Under the pieces are notes generated by a model, which worked only from the letters and a program-made list of their open reading frames with translations, searched no databases and was not told the DNA's origin. This document shows, one piece after another, positions 1-6,602 of a stretch of 21,025 bases of DNA. Source of the stretch: Bacillota bacterium (GTDB lineage: Bacteria > Bacillota > Clostridia > Lachnospirales > Lachnospiraceae); NCBI GenBank assembly GCA_023425485.1, contig JAFACO010000033.1:1-21025 (forward strand), written 5' to 3'. Made by a program: the position numbers and the translations under genes. The stretch's first letter is position 1. Every line of letters begins with the position of its first letter.

Positions 1-164
1 TAATTCATCTCATACACTGGAACAGCATTAATTTTTTTAATGGAGCTGATAGTAAGAATTTCATTATAAAAACTGATGCAAATAATGCTAGTAGATACTA
101 GGATAATGCCTAAAAACACAAAAAATACGTTTCTAAGTATTTTTAATTTGTATTTGCTTCTCAT
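1..164 (-). CDS. N-terminus of a probable linear amide C-N hydrolase (choloylglycine hydrolase family), truncated by window edge
   Basis: The frame starts at an ATG (162-164) with a GGAGG Shine-Dalgarno at 173-177, eight bases upstream, and stays open to base 1. About 54 residues are visible. The N-terminus is basic (MRSKYKLKILRN), followed by one hydrophobic segment (about residues 11-30), then the stretch LTISSIKKINAVPVYEM. From memory of the family, membrane-anchored members of the clostridial choloylglycine hydrolase/linear amide hydrolase group carry a similar 'I.SIKK.....Y.M' segment just before the catalytic domain. The catalytic cysteine and the rest of the domain lie outside the window, so the family call rests on this short resemblance only. 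It is transcribed away from the oxidoreductase at 395. Confidence 0.5.
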   Translation of the reverse strand, partial: MRSKYKLKILRNVFFVFLGIILVSTSIICISFYNEILTISSIKKINAVPVYEMN

Positions 165-333
165 TAATTATTCCTCCAAATTCTTATAAAACAATGATAT
201 TTGCCTAATATTACCATATATTTATTTCTACTACAATTGTACATTTACACTCGGTAGGAAATTAACTATTAGTTGAGTAGCCTTCACACACTGGTCTTCA
301 ATAACCTTTTTGACAGGTTGCCCTATGACGTAC

Positions 334-362
334 TTGCTCTCCTAAAATATTCGTGGCATACT
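334..362 (+). promoter_or_regulatory. Candidate sigma-A-type promoter for the FNR-like gene
   Basis: A -35-like TTGCTC (334-339) and a -10-like CATACT (357-362) are separated by 17 bases. The expected start point, near 369, would give a leader of about 25 bases before the ATG at 395. Neither hexamer is consensus. A TTGACA at 310-315 has no matching -10 at normal spacing. Confidence 0.3.
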
Positions 363-394
363 ATAAGTACAGCTATTTGATATGGAGGATAATT

Positions 395-1096
395 ATGATA
401 AAGTACACGCTTAAAGTGATTGATATAAAGCAAGAATCTAAAAACACCTTTAGCTTTTATATGGAAAAACCAGATGACTTGACCTGGACTGAAGGTGCTC
501 ACACTCATATAGGTATCGTTGGATTTGATCAAGGAGAAAAGCCCAACAAAAATTTAGTAAGGCATATGTCTATTACCACCTTACCCAATGAAAATAAAAT
601 TGGCTTCACTACACGAATGCAAGAGCCTCTATCCGAATTTAAAAGTGAGCTGTCTAAAATAAGTATTGGAGATGAACTGGTTATTTTTAAGCTTGGTTCA
701 AGGATGAACTTAAGACGTAATAATCGGCCTCTCATCCTTCTATCAATGGGAGTGGGGATTGCTACAATGAGGCCTTTAGTTCATGCATTTCTAGAAAACA
801 CTTCACGTATAAGCTCCTTAACTAGTGTAAATATCGATTCCTCAAAGAATTATATTTTTAAAGATGAGTTAGACGCCCTTCAAACCGATTTATATAAGAA
901 TTGCTGGTATAACTGTAGAGCAGATTTCTATCAATCGTTAAATGAATTCACAGAGCTGAAAAACCCTCTTTATTATATCATTGGCAGCGATAGTTTTATT
1001 AAAGATATCATAAGAACTCTTCGCTTTAAAAATGTAAAAGATGAAGATATCTTTCTTGACAAAAAGGAGGAAGTCTTAGCTGACTATTTTGCGTAA
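395..1096 (+). CDS. Ferredoxin-NADP reductase-like FAD/NAD(P)-binding oxidoreductase
   Basis: This 233-residue protein has the two-domain layout of the ferredoxin-NADP reductase superfamily. An N-terminal flavin-binding barrel (about residues 3-103) carries RHMSITT (56-62) at the position of the usual RxYS flavin motif. A C-terminal nucleotide-binding domain carries LSMGVGIATMRP (116-127), matching the GxGxxxxR-type pyrophosphate loop, and YYIIGSDSFIKDII (193-206), the usual 'GP..f...' strand-helix. There is no C-terminal cysteine-rich [2Fe-2S] domain, so it would need a separate electron partner. The ATG at 395 is chosen because GGAGG lies at 384-388; the GTG at 353 of the longer open frame has no such site. 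It stands alone between a divergent gene and a convergent one. The substrate is unknown. Confidence 0.75.
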   Translation: MIKYTLKVIDIKQESKNTFSFYMEKPDDLTWTEGAHTHIGIVGFDQGEKPNKNLVRHMSITTLPNENKIGFTTRMQEPLSEFKSELSKISIGDELVIFKLGSRMNLRRNNRPLILLSMGVGIATMRPLVHAFLENTSRISSLTSVNIDSSKNYIFKDELDALQTDLYKNCWYNCRADFYQSLNEFTELKNPLYYIIGSDSFIKDIIRTLRFKNVKDEDIFLDKKEEVLADYFA

Positions 1097-1130
1097 CAAA
1101 TAAATATGCTCAACCTTCCCATTCTAGTAA

Positions 1131-1158
1131 ATAGCCTGTTGCTGATGCAACAGGCTAT
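1131..1158. terminator. Hairpin between convergent genes, probably a bidirectional terminator
   Basis: A perfect 12-bp stem (1131-1142 with 1147-1158) closes a TGAT loop. It lies 34 bases after the plus-strand stop at 1096 and 31 bases beyond the minus-strand stop at 1190. The flanking T-runs are weak in both directions. The core CTGTTGC/GCAACAG also occurs in the large inverted repeat at 20153-20225. Confidence 0.6.
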
Positions 1159-1189
1159 ACTTATGTATGAAACTAATATCTAAAGGTGA

Positions 1190-1654
1190 TTAAACAGCTT
1201 GGGGAGTATTTCTTTTTCTGTTAATTTCAATTAATTTAACAATACCCCATGCCAATAAAGCATACACAATCATTGCAATAATAAGAGTTGGTTCAAAAAC
1301 TGATTTCGTTTCTATTCCATCTGATACTGCAAATCTAAATATGCCCTTAAATGGAGCTATAAATATATCGGTAAATGAATATAGGAAAGAAACAAAAGTA
1401 TTCCCTGCATTTGCTCCTAAAATCTTAAATACAAATCGGAAAGTGAAGAAAACTTCTAATACTCCTAGCACATAGTAGATATATTTTACGCTCTTTGGGT
1501 CGCCAATCTTCCTCTTATTAATTCTTGCAACCCTATTAATTTCACCGCTTTGAGTATTTACTTCTTCGTATACTTTGCTGTTAATTTCTATATCATCTTG
1601 AGTTTCAACATCCATGTTACTAGTTTTTTTATCTCCATCGTATCTAACGTCCAT
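1190..1654 (-). CDS. YggT-family-like integral membrane protein
   Basis: A 154-residue protein with a charged, acidic cytosolic N-terminus (about 1-55) followed by hydrophobic segments at about 57-78, 84-106 and 121-143. The sequence around FRFVFKILGAN, FVSFLYSFTDIFIAPF and FEPTLIIAMIVYALL follows the YggT family pattern: two helices bracketing a conserved 'F..P.' segment. YggT proteins are membrane proteins with roles proposed in osmotic or envelope maintenance; the exact function is not known. The start is supported by GGAGGG five bases upstream of the ATG. It is the downstream gene of a probable unit with the Lmo0937-like gene at 1900-2049, separated from it by a 200-base tandem array. The long polar N-terminal extension is unusual compared with the compact bacterial YggT proteins I know. 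Confidence 0.65.
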   Translation of the reverse strand: MDVRYDGDKKTSNMDVETQDDIEINSKVYEEVNTQSGEINRVARINKRKIGDPKSVKYIYYVLGVLEVFFTFRFVFKILGANAGNTFVSFLYSFTDIFIAPFKGIFRFAVSDGIETKSVFEPTLIIAMIVYALLAWGIVKLIEINRKRNTPQAV

Positions 1655-1686
1655 ATTATCCCTCCGTTTCCTTTAACAGTATTTGT

Positions 1687-1890
1687 CTTTTATTAGATTT
1701 TTGTCTTCTATTTAGACTTTTGCCTTTTATTTAGACTTTTGCCTTTTATTTAGACTTTGCCTTTTATTTAGACTTTTGCTCTTTTATTTAGACTTTTTCC
1801 TTTTATTTAGACTTTTGCCCATTATGTAGACTTTGCCCTTTTATTTAGACTTTTGCCCTTTTATTTAGACTTTTGCTTTTTTTAGACATG
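1687..1890. repeat. Tandem array, unit about 18-20 bp, nine good copies plus degenerate ends
   Basis: The unit on the plus strand is CTTTTATTTAGACTTTTGCC or a one- to three-base variant. Good copies begin at about 1705, 1724, 1743, 1761, 1781, 1800, 1820, 1838 and 1858, with a decayed copy at 1687-1704 and a fragment at 1878-1890. It fills the spacer between the stop codon at 1900 and the YggT-like start at 1654. In the minus-strand transcript it reads as a purine-rich run with one AAAAGG per unit and a TAA in most units. Because unit length varies between 18 and 20, no reading frame stays open through it. There are no spacers, so it is not CRISPR. Confidence 0.92.
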
Positions 1891-1899
1891 TACTGTTAG

Positions 1900-2049
1900 C
1901 TAAATAATCTTTTTTCCTCTAATTATTCTTATTAGTACAGTAATAACGGCAATAATAAGTAGTATATGTATAAATCCACCTATTGTATATGATGTAACCA
2001 CGCCGAGCAGCCAAAGTATAATAAGAATTGATGCTATAGTCCATAACAT
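1900..2049 (-). CDS. Lmo0937-family-like small membrane protein
   Basis: A 49-residue protein beginning MLWTIASILIILWLLGVVTS and ending in the basic tail RIIRGKKII. Two hydrophobic helices (about 3-20 and 24-41) are joined by a YTIGG turn, which matches the Lmo0937-type miniproteins found in many Firmicutes; they are of unknown function and often sit among stress genes. The ATG at 2049 is chosen because AGAGAGGTG lies 7 bases upstream (2057-2065). The longer open frame would start at a TTG without such a site and would add an unrelated polar leader. A textbook promoter lies at 2168-2196. The tandem array begins ten bases past the stop. Confidence 0.8.
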   Translation of the reverse strand: MLWTIASILIILWLLGVVTSYTIGGFIHILLIIAVITVLIRIIRGKKII

Positions 2050-2167
2050 AGGTAACACCTCTCTTTCAAGTAATGAGTTGTAATAAACTAGTTGATTTTG
2101 TGGATACAAATTTCTATTAACAACCTAATTTTAATAATTATATCTCCATATTGTTAATATGAATTAG

Positions 2168-2196
2168 ATTATACTAACAATTACCATTATTGTCAA
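2168..2196 (-). promoter_or_regulatory. Perfect-consensus sigma-A promoter for the Lmo0937-like gene
   Basis: On the minus strand TTGACA (2191-2196), 17 bases, then TATAAT (2168-2173): both hexamers and the spacing are exact consensus. Transcription would begin near 2161, giving an untranslated leader of about 110 bases. The first bases of that leader can form a 9-bp stem (2115-2123 with 2151-2159). Confidence 0.8.
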
Positions 2197-2378
2197 TTTA
2201 TTTGAGTTAGTTTTGAATATAATAAATATTAATTTTATAAATTATTTTATTGCTTATTTATTTTAAATTGTTAATTTTTTATTTATTTTTTTTAAATATA
2301 TACACTATTTACGAACAAAATTAAATAGCACGAGATAAATTTCATCATACCTCAACAGCTCATTCAATTATGTTATTA

Positions 2379-3326
2379 TTATTTATCCAGCAATTTGTCA
2401 TATGTGTTAATCATGATCTGTGATGAAATATTACCATGACTATCTAATACTAGTAGAGTCAATAAATACTTCATCTTATCTTTTGGAATTGCAATACATC
2501 CAATCGTATATTCTTTTCCTGAGTAACAATGTAAAAATATAGCTGACCCCTTATTTTTCTCTGCCTCCTTATTGTAATCAATAAAAAGTGCATATGTATA
2601 AGATAATGTATGCTTATATAACTGTTCTCCATAGGAATTTTTCCAGTCCTTTTTTACTTCTTTCGTTGATACAAATTTATTATAATATTTACTATTTGAA
2701 TCACTTACCACCCAATGTGTTGAATTAATTTGCGTATATGGAATCTTCATTCCATTAGGGGCTTTACTTATACCAAATGCCTTAGAAAAACCATAGGTTC
2801 CGATAGGTGTATTTCCATCACCTTCTTTTATTTTACCTATACCATTCTCTCCTACATAACCAATTGTTGAAAATTCCAGTTGATATGTGCCATTTCTCTT
2901 TTTATAAAAGGATACATTCGCTAATGATGTAACATTATTCTTTGTTAAAACTAGTATAACTGTATCTTTATCAGAATTTATATTGCTTGGATTTATTACA
3001 TCTGGTATCCCCTCTGCTTTCATATATTTATATGAGATAGTAGAGGATAAAACCATATTGCTTTTAATTGCTTTAACTTTATAAAAGTATGCATTTCCAT
3101 TCTCTAAACCTTTATCCGTAAATGTTGTTTGATTTGTTTCTTTAATCAGTTTATACGGACCGGAATAATTTGTTGATCTATAAACCTTGTATCGATTATA
3201 CCCCTTTATTGTATTCCAGGATATTTTTAATGTTGTATCTTTCACCGTTTCAATGGTTATTGTAACTTTAGCTGTTGCGGCTATAGTAGTTAAGGTGAAA
3301 AAATGTATTATCAATATGACAAGCAT
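2379..3326 (-). CDS. Secreted L,D-transpeptidase (YkuD family) with N-terminal fibronectin type III domain
   Basis: A hydrophobic export signal ends near TLTTIAATA (residues 11-19). A fibronectin type III-like domain (about 22-98; ISWNTIKGYNRYKVYRS, YFYKVKA) is followed by a YkuD catalytic domain (about 122-290). The latter shows the family motif GDGNTPIGTY (169-178), then H266 and the catalytic C277 in TIGCIAIP; the more usual motif reads SHGC. Such enzymes form meso-diaminopimelate cross-links in peptidoglycan outside the cell. The start is uncertain: the ATG at 3326 has no Shine-Dalgarno, and the signal lacks a basic end. In-frame codons upstream to 3357 encode CKIKTKKVVIF, which would supply one, but contain no ATG, GTG or TTG. 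An AAGGG at 3365-3369 suggests an ATT start at 3353 or a one-base indel. It is a separate unit, with a terminator behind it at 3437-3468. Confidence 0.8.
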   Translation of the reverse strand: MLVILIIHFFTLTTIAATAKVTITIETVKDTTLKISWNTIKGYNRYKVYRSTNYSGPYKLIKETNQTTFTDKGLENGNAYFYKVKAIKSNMVLSSTISYKYMKAEGIPDVINPSNINSDKDTVILVLTKNNVTSLANVSFYKKRNGTYQLEFSTIGYVGENGIGKIKEGDGNTPIGTYGFSKAFGISKAPNGMKIPYTQINSTHWVVSDSNSKYYNKFVSTKEVKKDWKNSYGEQLYKHTLSYTYALFIDYNKEAEKNKGSAIFLHCYSGKEYTIGCIAIPKDKMKYLLTLLVLDSHGNISSQIMINTYDKLLDK

Positions 3327-3436
3327 AAATATTACAACTTTTTTAGTTTTAATTTTACATCATCCCTTGTTAAACAAATTATTTAATAATATATGTAATA
3401 TAAAAGATGCGACATTTATCAAAATTAGCTTATATT

Positions 3437-3468
3437 AAAAAACCCCTGCCAGCGTTGGTAGGGGTTTT
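3437..3468 (-). terminator. Rho-independent terminator of the GlsB-like gene
   Basis: The minus strand carries a stem of about 12 bp (3437-3448 with 3457-3468, one wobble pair) around a GC-rich core ACCCCT/AGGGGT, followed by T6. It is 80 bases downstream of the stop at 3549 and isolates that unit from the L,D-transpeptidase gene. Confidence 0.8.
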
Positions 3469-3548
3469 GATTATTTGCTCGATTTATAGATATGCCTTGA
3501 TCTATCTCTATCTATTCATATCATCTTTTCAATAGTATAATCTTAGTT

Positions 3549-3815
3549 TTACGACTTCCTTTTGAACATACCTACGATAGATAACAAAATTACTGCTCCA
3601 AGGATGGAGATTATAAAACTCCATAGGTTTATGCCGGTTGCTGGACCAAGACCAAATATTCCAGCTAACCATCCACCAATAAAGGCTCCCAAAATACCTA
3701 CCACTAAATTTAATCCAAATCCCATTTTTGCATCATCTCCGGTTATTTTACTAGCTATCCAACCGGATATTCCACCAAGAATTAACCAAACAAATATATT
3801 ACTTATCTCTGGCAT
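3549..3815 (-). CDS. GlsB/YeaQ/YmgE-family stress membrane protein (transglycosylase-associated)
   Basis: An 88-residue, glycine-rich protein with three membrane segments (about 6-24, 32-54 and 61-83). The conserved pattern is GGISGWIASKITG followed by MGFGLNLVVGILGAFIGGWL, ending in the basic tail FKRKS. This is the Transgly_assoc family, typically induced by general, acid or envelope stress; the molecular role is unknown. GGAGG sits seven bases upstream of the ATG. It is the second gene of a probable pair with the CsbD-like gene at 4003-4215; the spacer between them is a second short tandem array. Confidence 0.88.
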   Translation of the reverse strand: MPEISNIFVWLILGGISGWIASKITGDDAKMGFGLNLVVGILGAFIGGWLAGIFGLGPATGINLWSFIISILGAVILLSIVGMFKRKS

Positions 3816-3849
3816 AATGTTACCTCCTTACGATCATTGTGTGCTTTCT

Positions 3850-4017
3850 CTATTTTATTTGTCTTTTTTATATTTACTAGTTTTCTTTTATTTGTTTTTT
3901 TATTTTTTAATTGTTTTTCCTCTTATCTGTTTTTCCTTTTAATTGTTTTTCCTCTTATTTGATTTTTCTCTTATTTGTTTTTCTTCTTATTTGATTTTCT
4001 TCTTATTTGTTTTTTCT
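3850..4017. repeat. Second tandem array, unit about 16-17 bp, roughly ten copies
   Basis: The plus-strand unit is close to CTTATTTGTTTTTCCT. Copies near 3917-4017 are regular; those toward 3850 are degenerate. On the minus-strand transcript it reads as A-rich units of the type AAAAACAAATAAGAGG. It fills the spacer between the CsbD-like and GlsB-like genes, and its first unit in transcript order overlaps the last codons and the TAA stop of the CsbD-like gene (4003-4005). The unit differs from that at 1687-1890, but position, strand composition and the AAATAA core are alike. Confidence 0.85.
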
Positions 4018-4215
4018 TTTCTCTGTCACTCCATCTATAATCTCATTTGCTTTATCAAAGAATTTGTCTTTCCCCTCTTCCACTTTACTGCCTAAATCCG
4101 CTTTGAGAGATTTCATTTTCCCTTTAAATTCGAGTTCACTATCGTCAATTGCTTGTCCTATCCTTTCAACAACTTCACCGACAGCTTTATCTTTCTTATT
4201 CTTGAAATCATCCAT
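4003..4215 (-). CDS. Small CsbD-like stress protein
   Basis: A 70-residue, highly charged, hydrophilic protein (MDDFKNKKDKAVGEVVERIG and onwards), lysine- and glutamate-rich and probably helical. The pattern KDKAVGEV..RIGQAIDDSELEFKGK followed by further amphipathic repeats resembles the CsbD family of general-stress proteins (KGK..E..G...DD..LE..GK). Function in that family is unknown. I chose the ATG at 4215 because GGAGG (4226-4230) is 10 bases upstream; the TTG at 4224 would leave only one base of spacing. It is probably co-transcribed with the GlsB-like gene downstream. Confidence 0.65.
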   Translation of the reverse strand: MDDFKNKKDKAVGEVVERIGQAIDDSELEFKGKMKSLKADLGSKVEEGKDKFFDKANEIIDGVTEKRKNK

Positions 4216-4468
4216 AAATCTCAAACCTCCTTAATGAAACAATAGTAAAATTTAATCAAGTATCTATTTATAGAATTAACAATTTTGCTATAATACTATA
4301 CAGTTAAATTACTGGTATCATCTCCTTTTTTAATCGTGGTATTCGGTCAAAAAACTTATCGAAACATTCTAAGCTTTGATCTCTATATTTTCTTAGCTTA
4401 TTCCTATATTTTAATGTTTTTATCAACCGATTTATTATAGTTATTATCAGTCATAAGTATTTTAAATC

Positions 4469-4500
4469 AAACAACATAACCTTAATATATTATGTTGTTT
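4469..4500. repeat. 11-bp inverted repeat
   Basis: AAACAACATAA (4469-4479) and TTATGTTGTTT (4490-4500) are perfect complements with a 10-base loop. The plus strand continues GTTATTTT, weakly terminator-like. No intact gene ends here in either direction, so it may be the terminator of a lost gene or a protein-binding dyad. Confidence 0.5.
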
Positions 4501-4737
4501 GTTATTTTAACACAATTATCCAATTTATTCAACTATAAATTATAAATTAGTAAAATTAATGCAAATATGAATAAATATTTATAATTATGCATCAATTACA
4601 ATATAAACACACTAGGGTCTGTTCTCATTAATACCACTCATAAGTTATAAGTCTTTTATCTACATTCAAAAGAAAACTGACAGATCAAAATTAATATCAC
4701 CTTTTATAATTCTCTCTTATTAGTTTTATATTTTATA

Positions 4738-4764
4738 TGAAATATTTTTTATTACTTTTACGTC
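4738..4764 (+). promoter_or_regulatory. Candidate ECF-type autoregulatory promoter
   Basis: TGAAAT (4738-4743), 17 bases, then CGTC (4761-4764). This matches the general ECF promoter layout of Firmicutes (TGAAAC-like -35 and CGTC/CGTA-like -10). It lies 53 bases upstream of the sigma gene, where an autoregulatory promoter would be expected. The AT-rich background makes a chance match possible. Confidence 0.42.
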
Positions 4765-4817
4765 TAATGTATGTATACGATAAAGAACATGTTCGCAACA
4801 AACAGAAAGGCAATTAA

Positions 4818-5312
4818 ATGGATAACTTATTAAAGAAAGCTAAATTAAATGATGCCGATTCTTTTGTTCAGCTTATGGAGCTGCATCTAAACAGCATGTA
4901 TAAATCTGCCTGGGTTTATTTAAGGAACGAAAATGATGTTGCAGATGCTGTCCAAGATACTATTCTGACCTGCTACGAAAAGCTAGATACCCTTCGAAAC
5001 GATAAATATTTTAAAACTTGGATGCTTCGTATTTTAATAAATAAGTGCAATGACATTCTAAGGCAAAGAAAAAATTACGTAAGTACAAATGAGGAAGTTA
5101 CAGAAGAATTTATCGAACGTGACTACGAATTATGTGAGTGGAAAGAAATGCTTAAAAACCTAGATGAAAAATATCGAATTATTATTTTACTGTATTACTC
5201 GGAGGGATTAAAGGTCAAAGAAATAAGCGAACTGCTACAACTCAATAAAAACACAGTATTAACCAGACTTTCACGAGCGAAAGAACAGCTTAAGAGAGAA
5301 TATAGTTATTAA
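4818..5312 (+). CDS. ECF-type RNA polymerase sigma factor
   Basis: The 164-residue length is typical of ECF sigma factors. Region 2 spans about residues 18-83, with DVADAVQDTILTCYEKLD (40-57) forming the core-binding and -10 recognition helices and YFKTWMLRILINKCNDILR (64-82) following. Region 4 spans about 113-160, with the helix-turn-helix LKVKEISELLQLNKNTVLTR (131-150). Region 3 is absent, as expected. It sets the promoter choice of RNA polymerase, usually in response to cell-surface stress. GAAAGG seven bases before the ATG supports the start. The next gene, 11 bases downstream, is its likely anti-sigma factor. Confidence 0.93.
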   Translation: MDNLLKKAKLNDADSFVQLMELHLNSMYKSAWVYLRNENDVADAVQDTILTCYEKLDTLRNDKYFKTWMLRILINKCNDILRQRKNYVSTNEEVTEEFIERDYELCEWKEMLKNLDEKYRIIILLYYSEGLKVKEISELLQLNKNTVLTRLSRAKEQLKREYSY

Positions 5313-5323
5313 AGGAGGTTTTC

Positions 5324-6460
5324 ATGTTGAATAAGAGAGATAGAAAATATGTACATATTTTTACACAGAATTCTGAAGTACCAATGCAGGTAAAAAAACA
5401 AGCTGATTTGGCTTATTCCTTAATTAAAACAAATAAGGTATCAGCTGATTTAAAAGAATACAATCCAACAAACTACCATTATAAAAAGAGAGTTCTTCTC
5501 TTTGCTGCTATTTTGACTTTAGTTATTGGAACTACTGCCTATGCCTCCATAAGTCATTGGGGTTTGAATGACTTTTTTGCTAAATCTGGTAAGGAACTTA
5601 CCGAACAGGCATCTACTTTAAATGATAAAGATGTTGTACAGGTGAATACTGAAAATGCTTTAGTTAACTTTAAGGTTCGAGAAGCTATCTGCGATAACGA
5701 ATCAATTTATGTAGTGCTAGAAGCAAAATCTATTAATTCCGAAAAGTTCCTGCTCCTCCCCCTGGATACCTCTTATAAAGACCCAGTAATAAATATGGGG
5801 ATTGAAGCAAAAGATGGCGAAACTATTGTTGAATACTCCAGAGAAGCAAATCGTGAAATGTTAAGTGTTAACCCATCTTTAAGTGATAATGGGGAATACA
5901 TCACATACAGCGCAGACTATACGACCGAAGAGGACGGTACCGTTGTGTTTATTCTAAAGGGCACTAATACTAACAAAGCAGAGAACATAATGTTGACCTG
6001 CAACACCGTAGTATATTCCATCGATTTAAATGGCAACTATGGAGAATCAGTTAGGGATTCTTTTGATTTCCAATTGATTAATAAAAGTACAGAAGTTATA
6101 AATATGTACCAAATGTCTGATCCGACTGCAGTGGAGGGTACTGGTGTTATCGTTGATAAAGTAGAAATTAGCCAAACTGAACTTGGTTTATATACCGAGC
6201 TGACGTTCCACCTTGCACCTGAGGCTAGCAATGATATGATTGAAATTGCAAAAGATAGTCTATGGTTTGAATATTTGGATGATAATGGTATATTCTGGGA
6301 AAATGGGTTGTCGGGAATAGGGTCGATAGAAGAAATTAGTGAAGGTGTCTATGTCCAAAAGAATAATTTTTCACTGCAAGATCTTCCAGATACTATAACA
6401 GTCAGTGCTTTTGATTATCGGAGCAAAACAAGGTTTGGAGAAGTTACACTCAGTAAATAA
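5324..6460 (+). CDS. Probable transmembrane anti-sigma factor with DUF4179-type domain
   Basis: A 378-residue protein with a cytosolic N-terminal segment (about 1-55) that would bind the sigma factor, one membrane helix (about 57-74, VLLFAAILTLVIGTTAYAS) and a large extracellular part. Just after the helix, SHWGLNDFFAKSGKELTEQA follows the pattern of DUF4179 proteins, which accompany ECF sigma genes in clostridia and bacilli. The rest is beta-rich, with several YVVLEAKS- and EVTLSK-like strands. AAAGGAGG eight bases upstream of the ATG gives very strong initiation, consistent with making inhibitor in balance with or excess over sigma. The pairing with 4818-5312 is inferred from adjacency; the signal sensed and any protease steps are not visible. 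Confidence 0.8.
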   Translation: MLNKRDRKYVHIFTQNSEVPMQVKKQADLAYSLIKTNKVSADLKEYNPTNYHYKKRVLLFAAILTLVIGTTAYASISHWGLNDFFAKSGKELTEQASTLNDKDVVQVNTENALVNFKVREAICDNESIYVVLEAKSINSEKFLLLPLDTSYKDPVINMGIEAKDGETIVEYSREANREMLSVNPSLSDNGEYITYSADYTTEEDGTVVFILKGTNTNKAENIMLTCNTVVYSIDLNGNYGESVRDSFDFQLINKSTEVINMYQMSDPTAVEGTGVIVDKVEISQTELGLYTELTFHLAPEASNDMIEIAKDSLWFEYLDDNGIFWENGLSGIGSIEEISEGVYVQKNNFSLQDLPDTITVSAFDYRSKTRFGEVTLSK

Positions 6461-6511
6461 CTCTAAGAGTTATTTACTAGCAGATACCCCACTACAATCG
6501 TAGTGGGGTAT
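6452..6511 (+). terminator. Tandem double hairpin terminator after the sigma/anti-sigma operon
   Basis: The first hairpin is a 13-bp perfect arm pair (6452-6464 with 6466-6478) that includes the anti-sigma stop codon. The second is a 12-bp perfect stem (6484-6495 with 6500-6511) with an AATC loop and a GC-rich ACCCCACTAC core, followed by TTATGTAT. The second looks like the actual terminator; the first may slow ribosomes or protect the 3' end. Confidence 0.75.
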
Positions 6512-6602
6512 TTATGTATAAAAGATTACACAAAACTACATTCCATAAATTTGCTTCTTACTCTAAATTTAATGGTATTGGTAAAGGTCTGGTTAATTAT
6601 AG

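Larger units (their letters stand above)
4225..4817. other. Gene-poor spacer of about 590 bases with divergent promoters and a possible gene relic
   Basis: This AT-rich stretch separates the divergent CsbD-like and ECF sigma genes. I see an open minus-strand frame without a start codon at about 4304-4459 (see findings), an 11-bp inverted repeat at 4469-4500, and the candidate ECF promoter at 4738-4764. I could not fix a promoter for the CsbD-like gene. No RNA gene is recognisable. Confidence 0.6.

Noticed and set aside
1687..1890. CRISPR array
   Set aside because: Units are contiguous and 18-20 bp long with no spacers, and no cas gene is present.
3850..4017. Array 2 as coding sequence for a repeat peptide
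   Set aside because: Units vary between about 15 and 19 bases and carry stop codons, so no frame continues.
4616..4640. GGGTCTGTTCTCATTAATAC as an insertion-sequence end
   Set aside because: It resembles some IS termini at its first bases, but there is no matching second end and no transposase relic that I can recognise.
4785..4794. GAACATGTTC as a LexA (SOS) box ahead of the sigma gene
   Set aside because: The Gram-positive LexA site needs GAAC-N4-GTTC; here the half-sites are only two bases apart, and the neighbouring gene is not an SOS gene.
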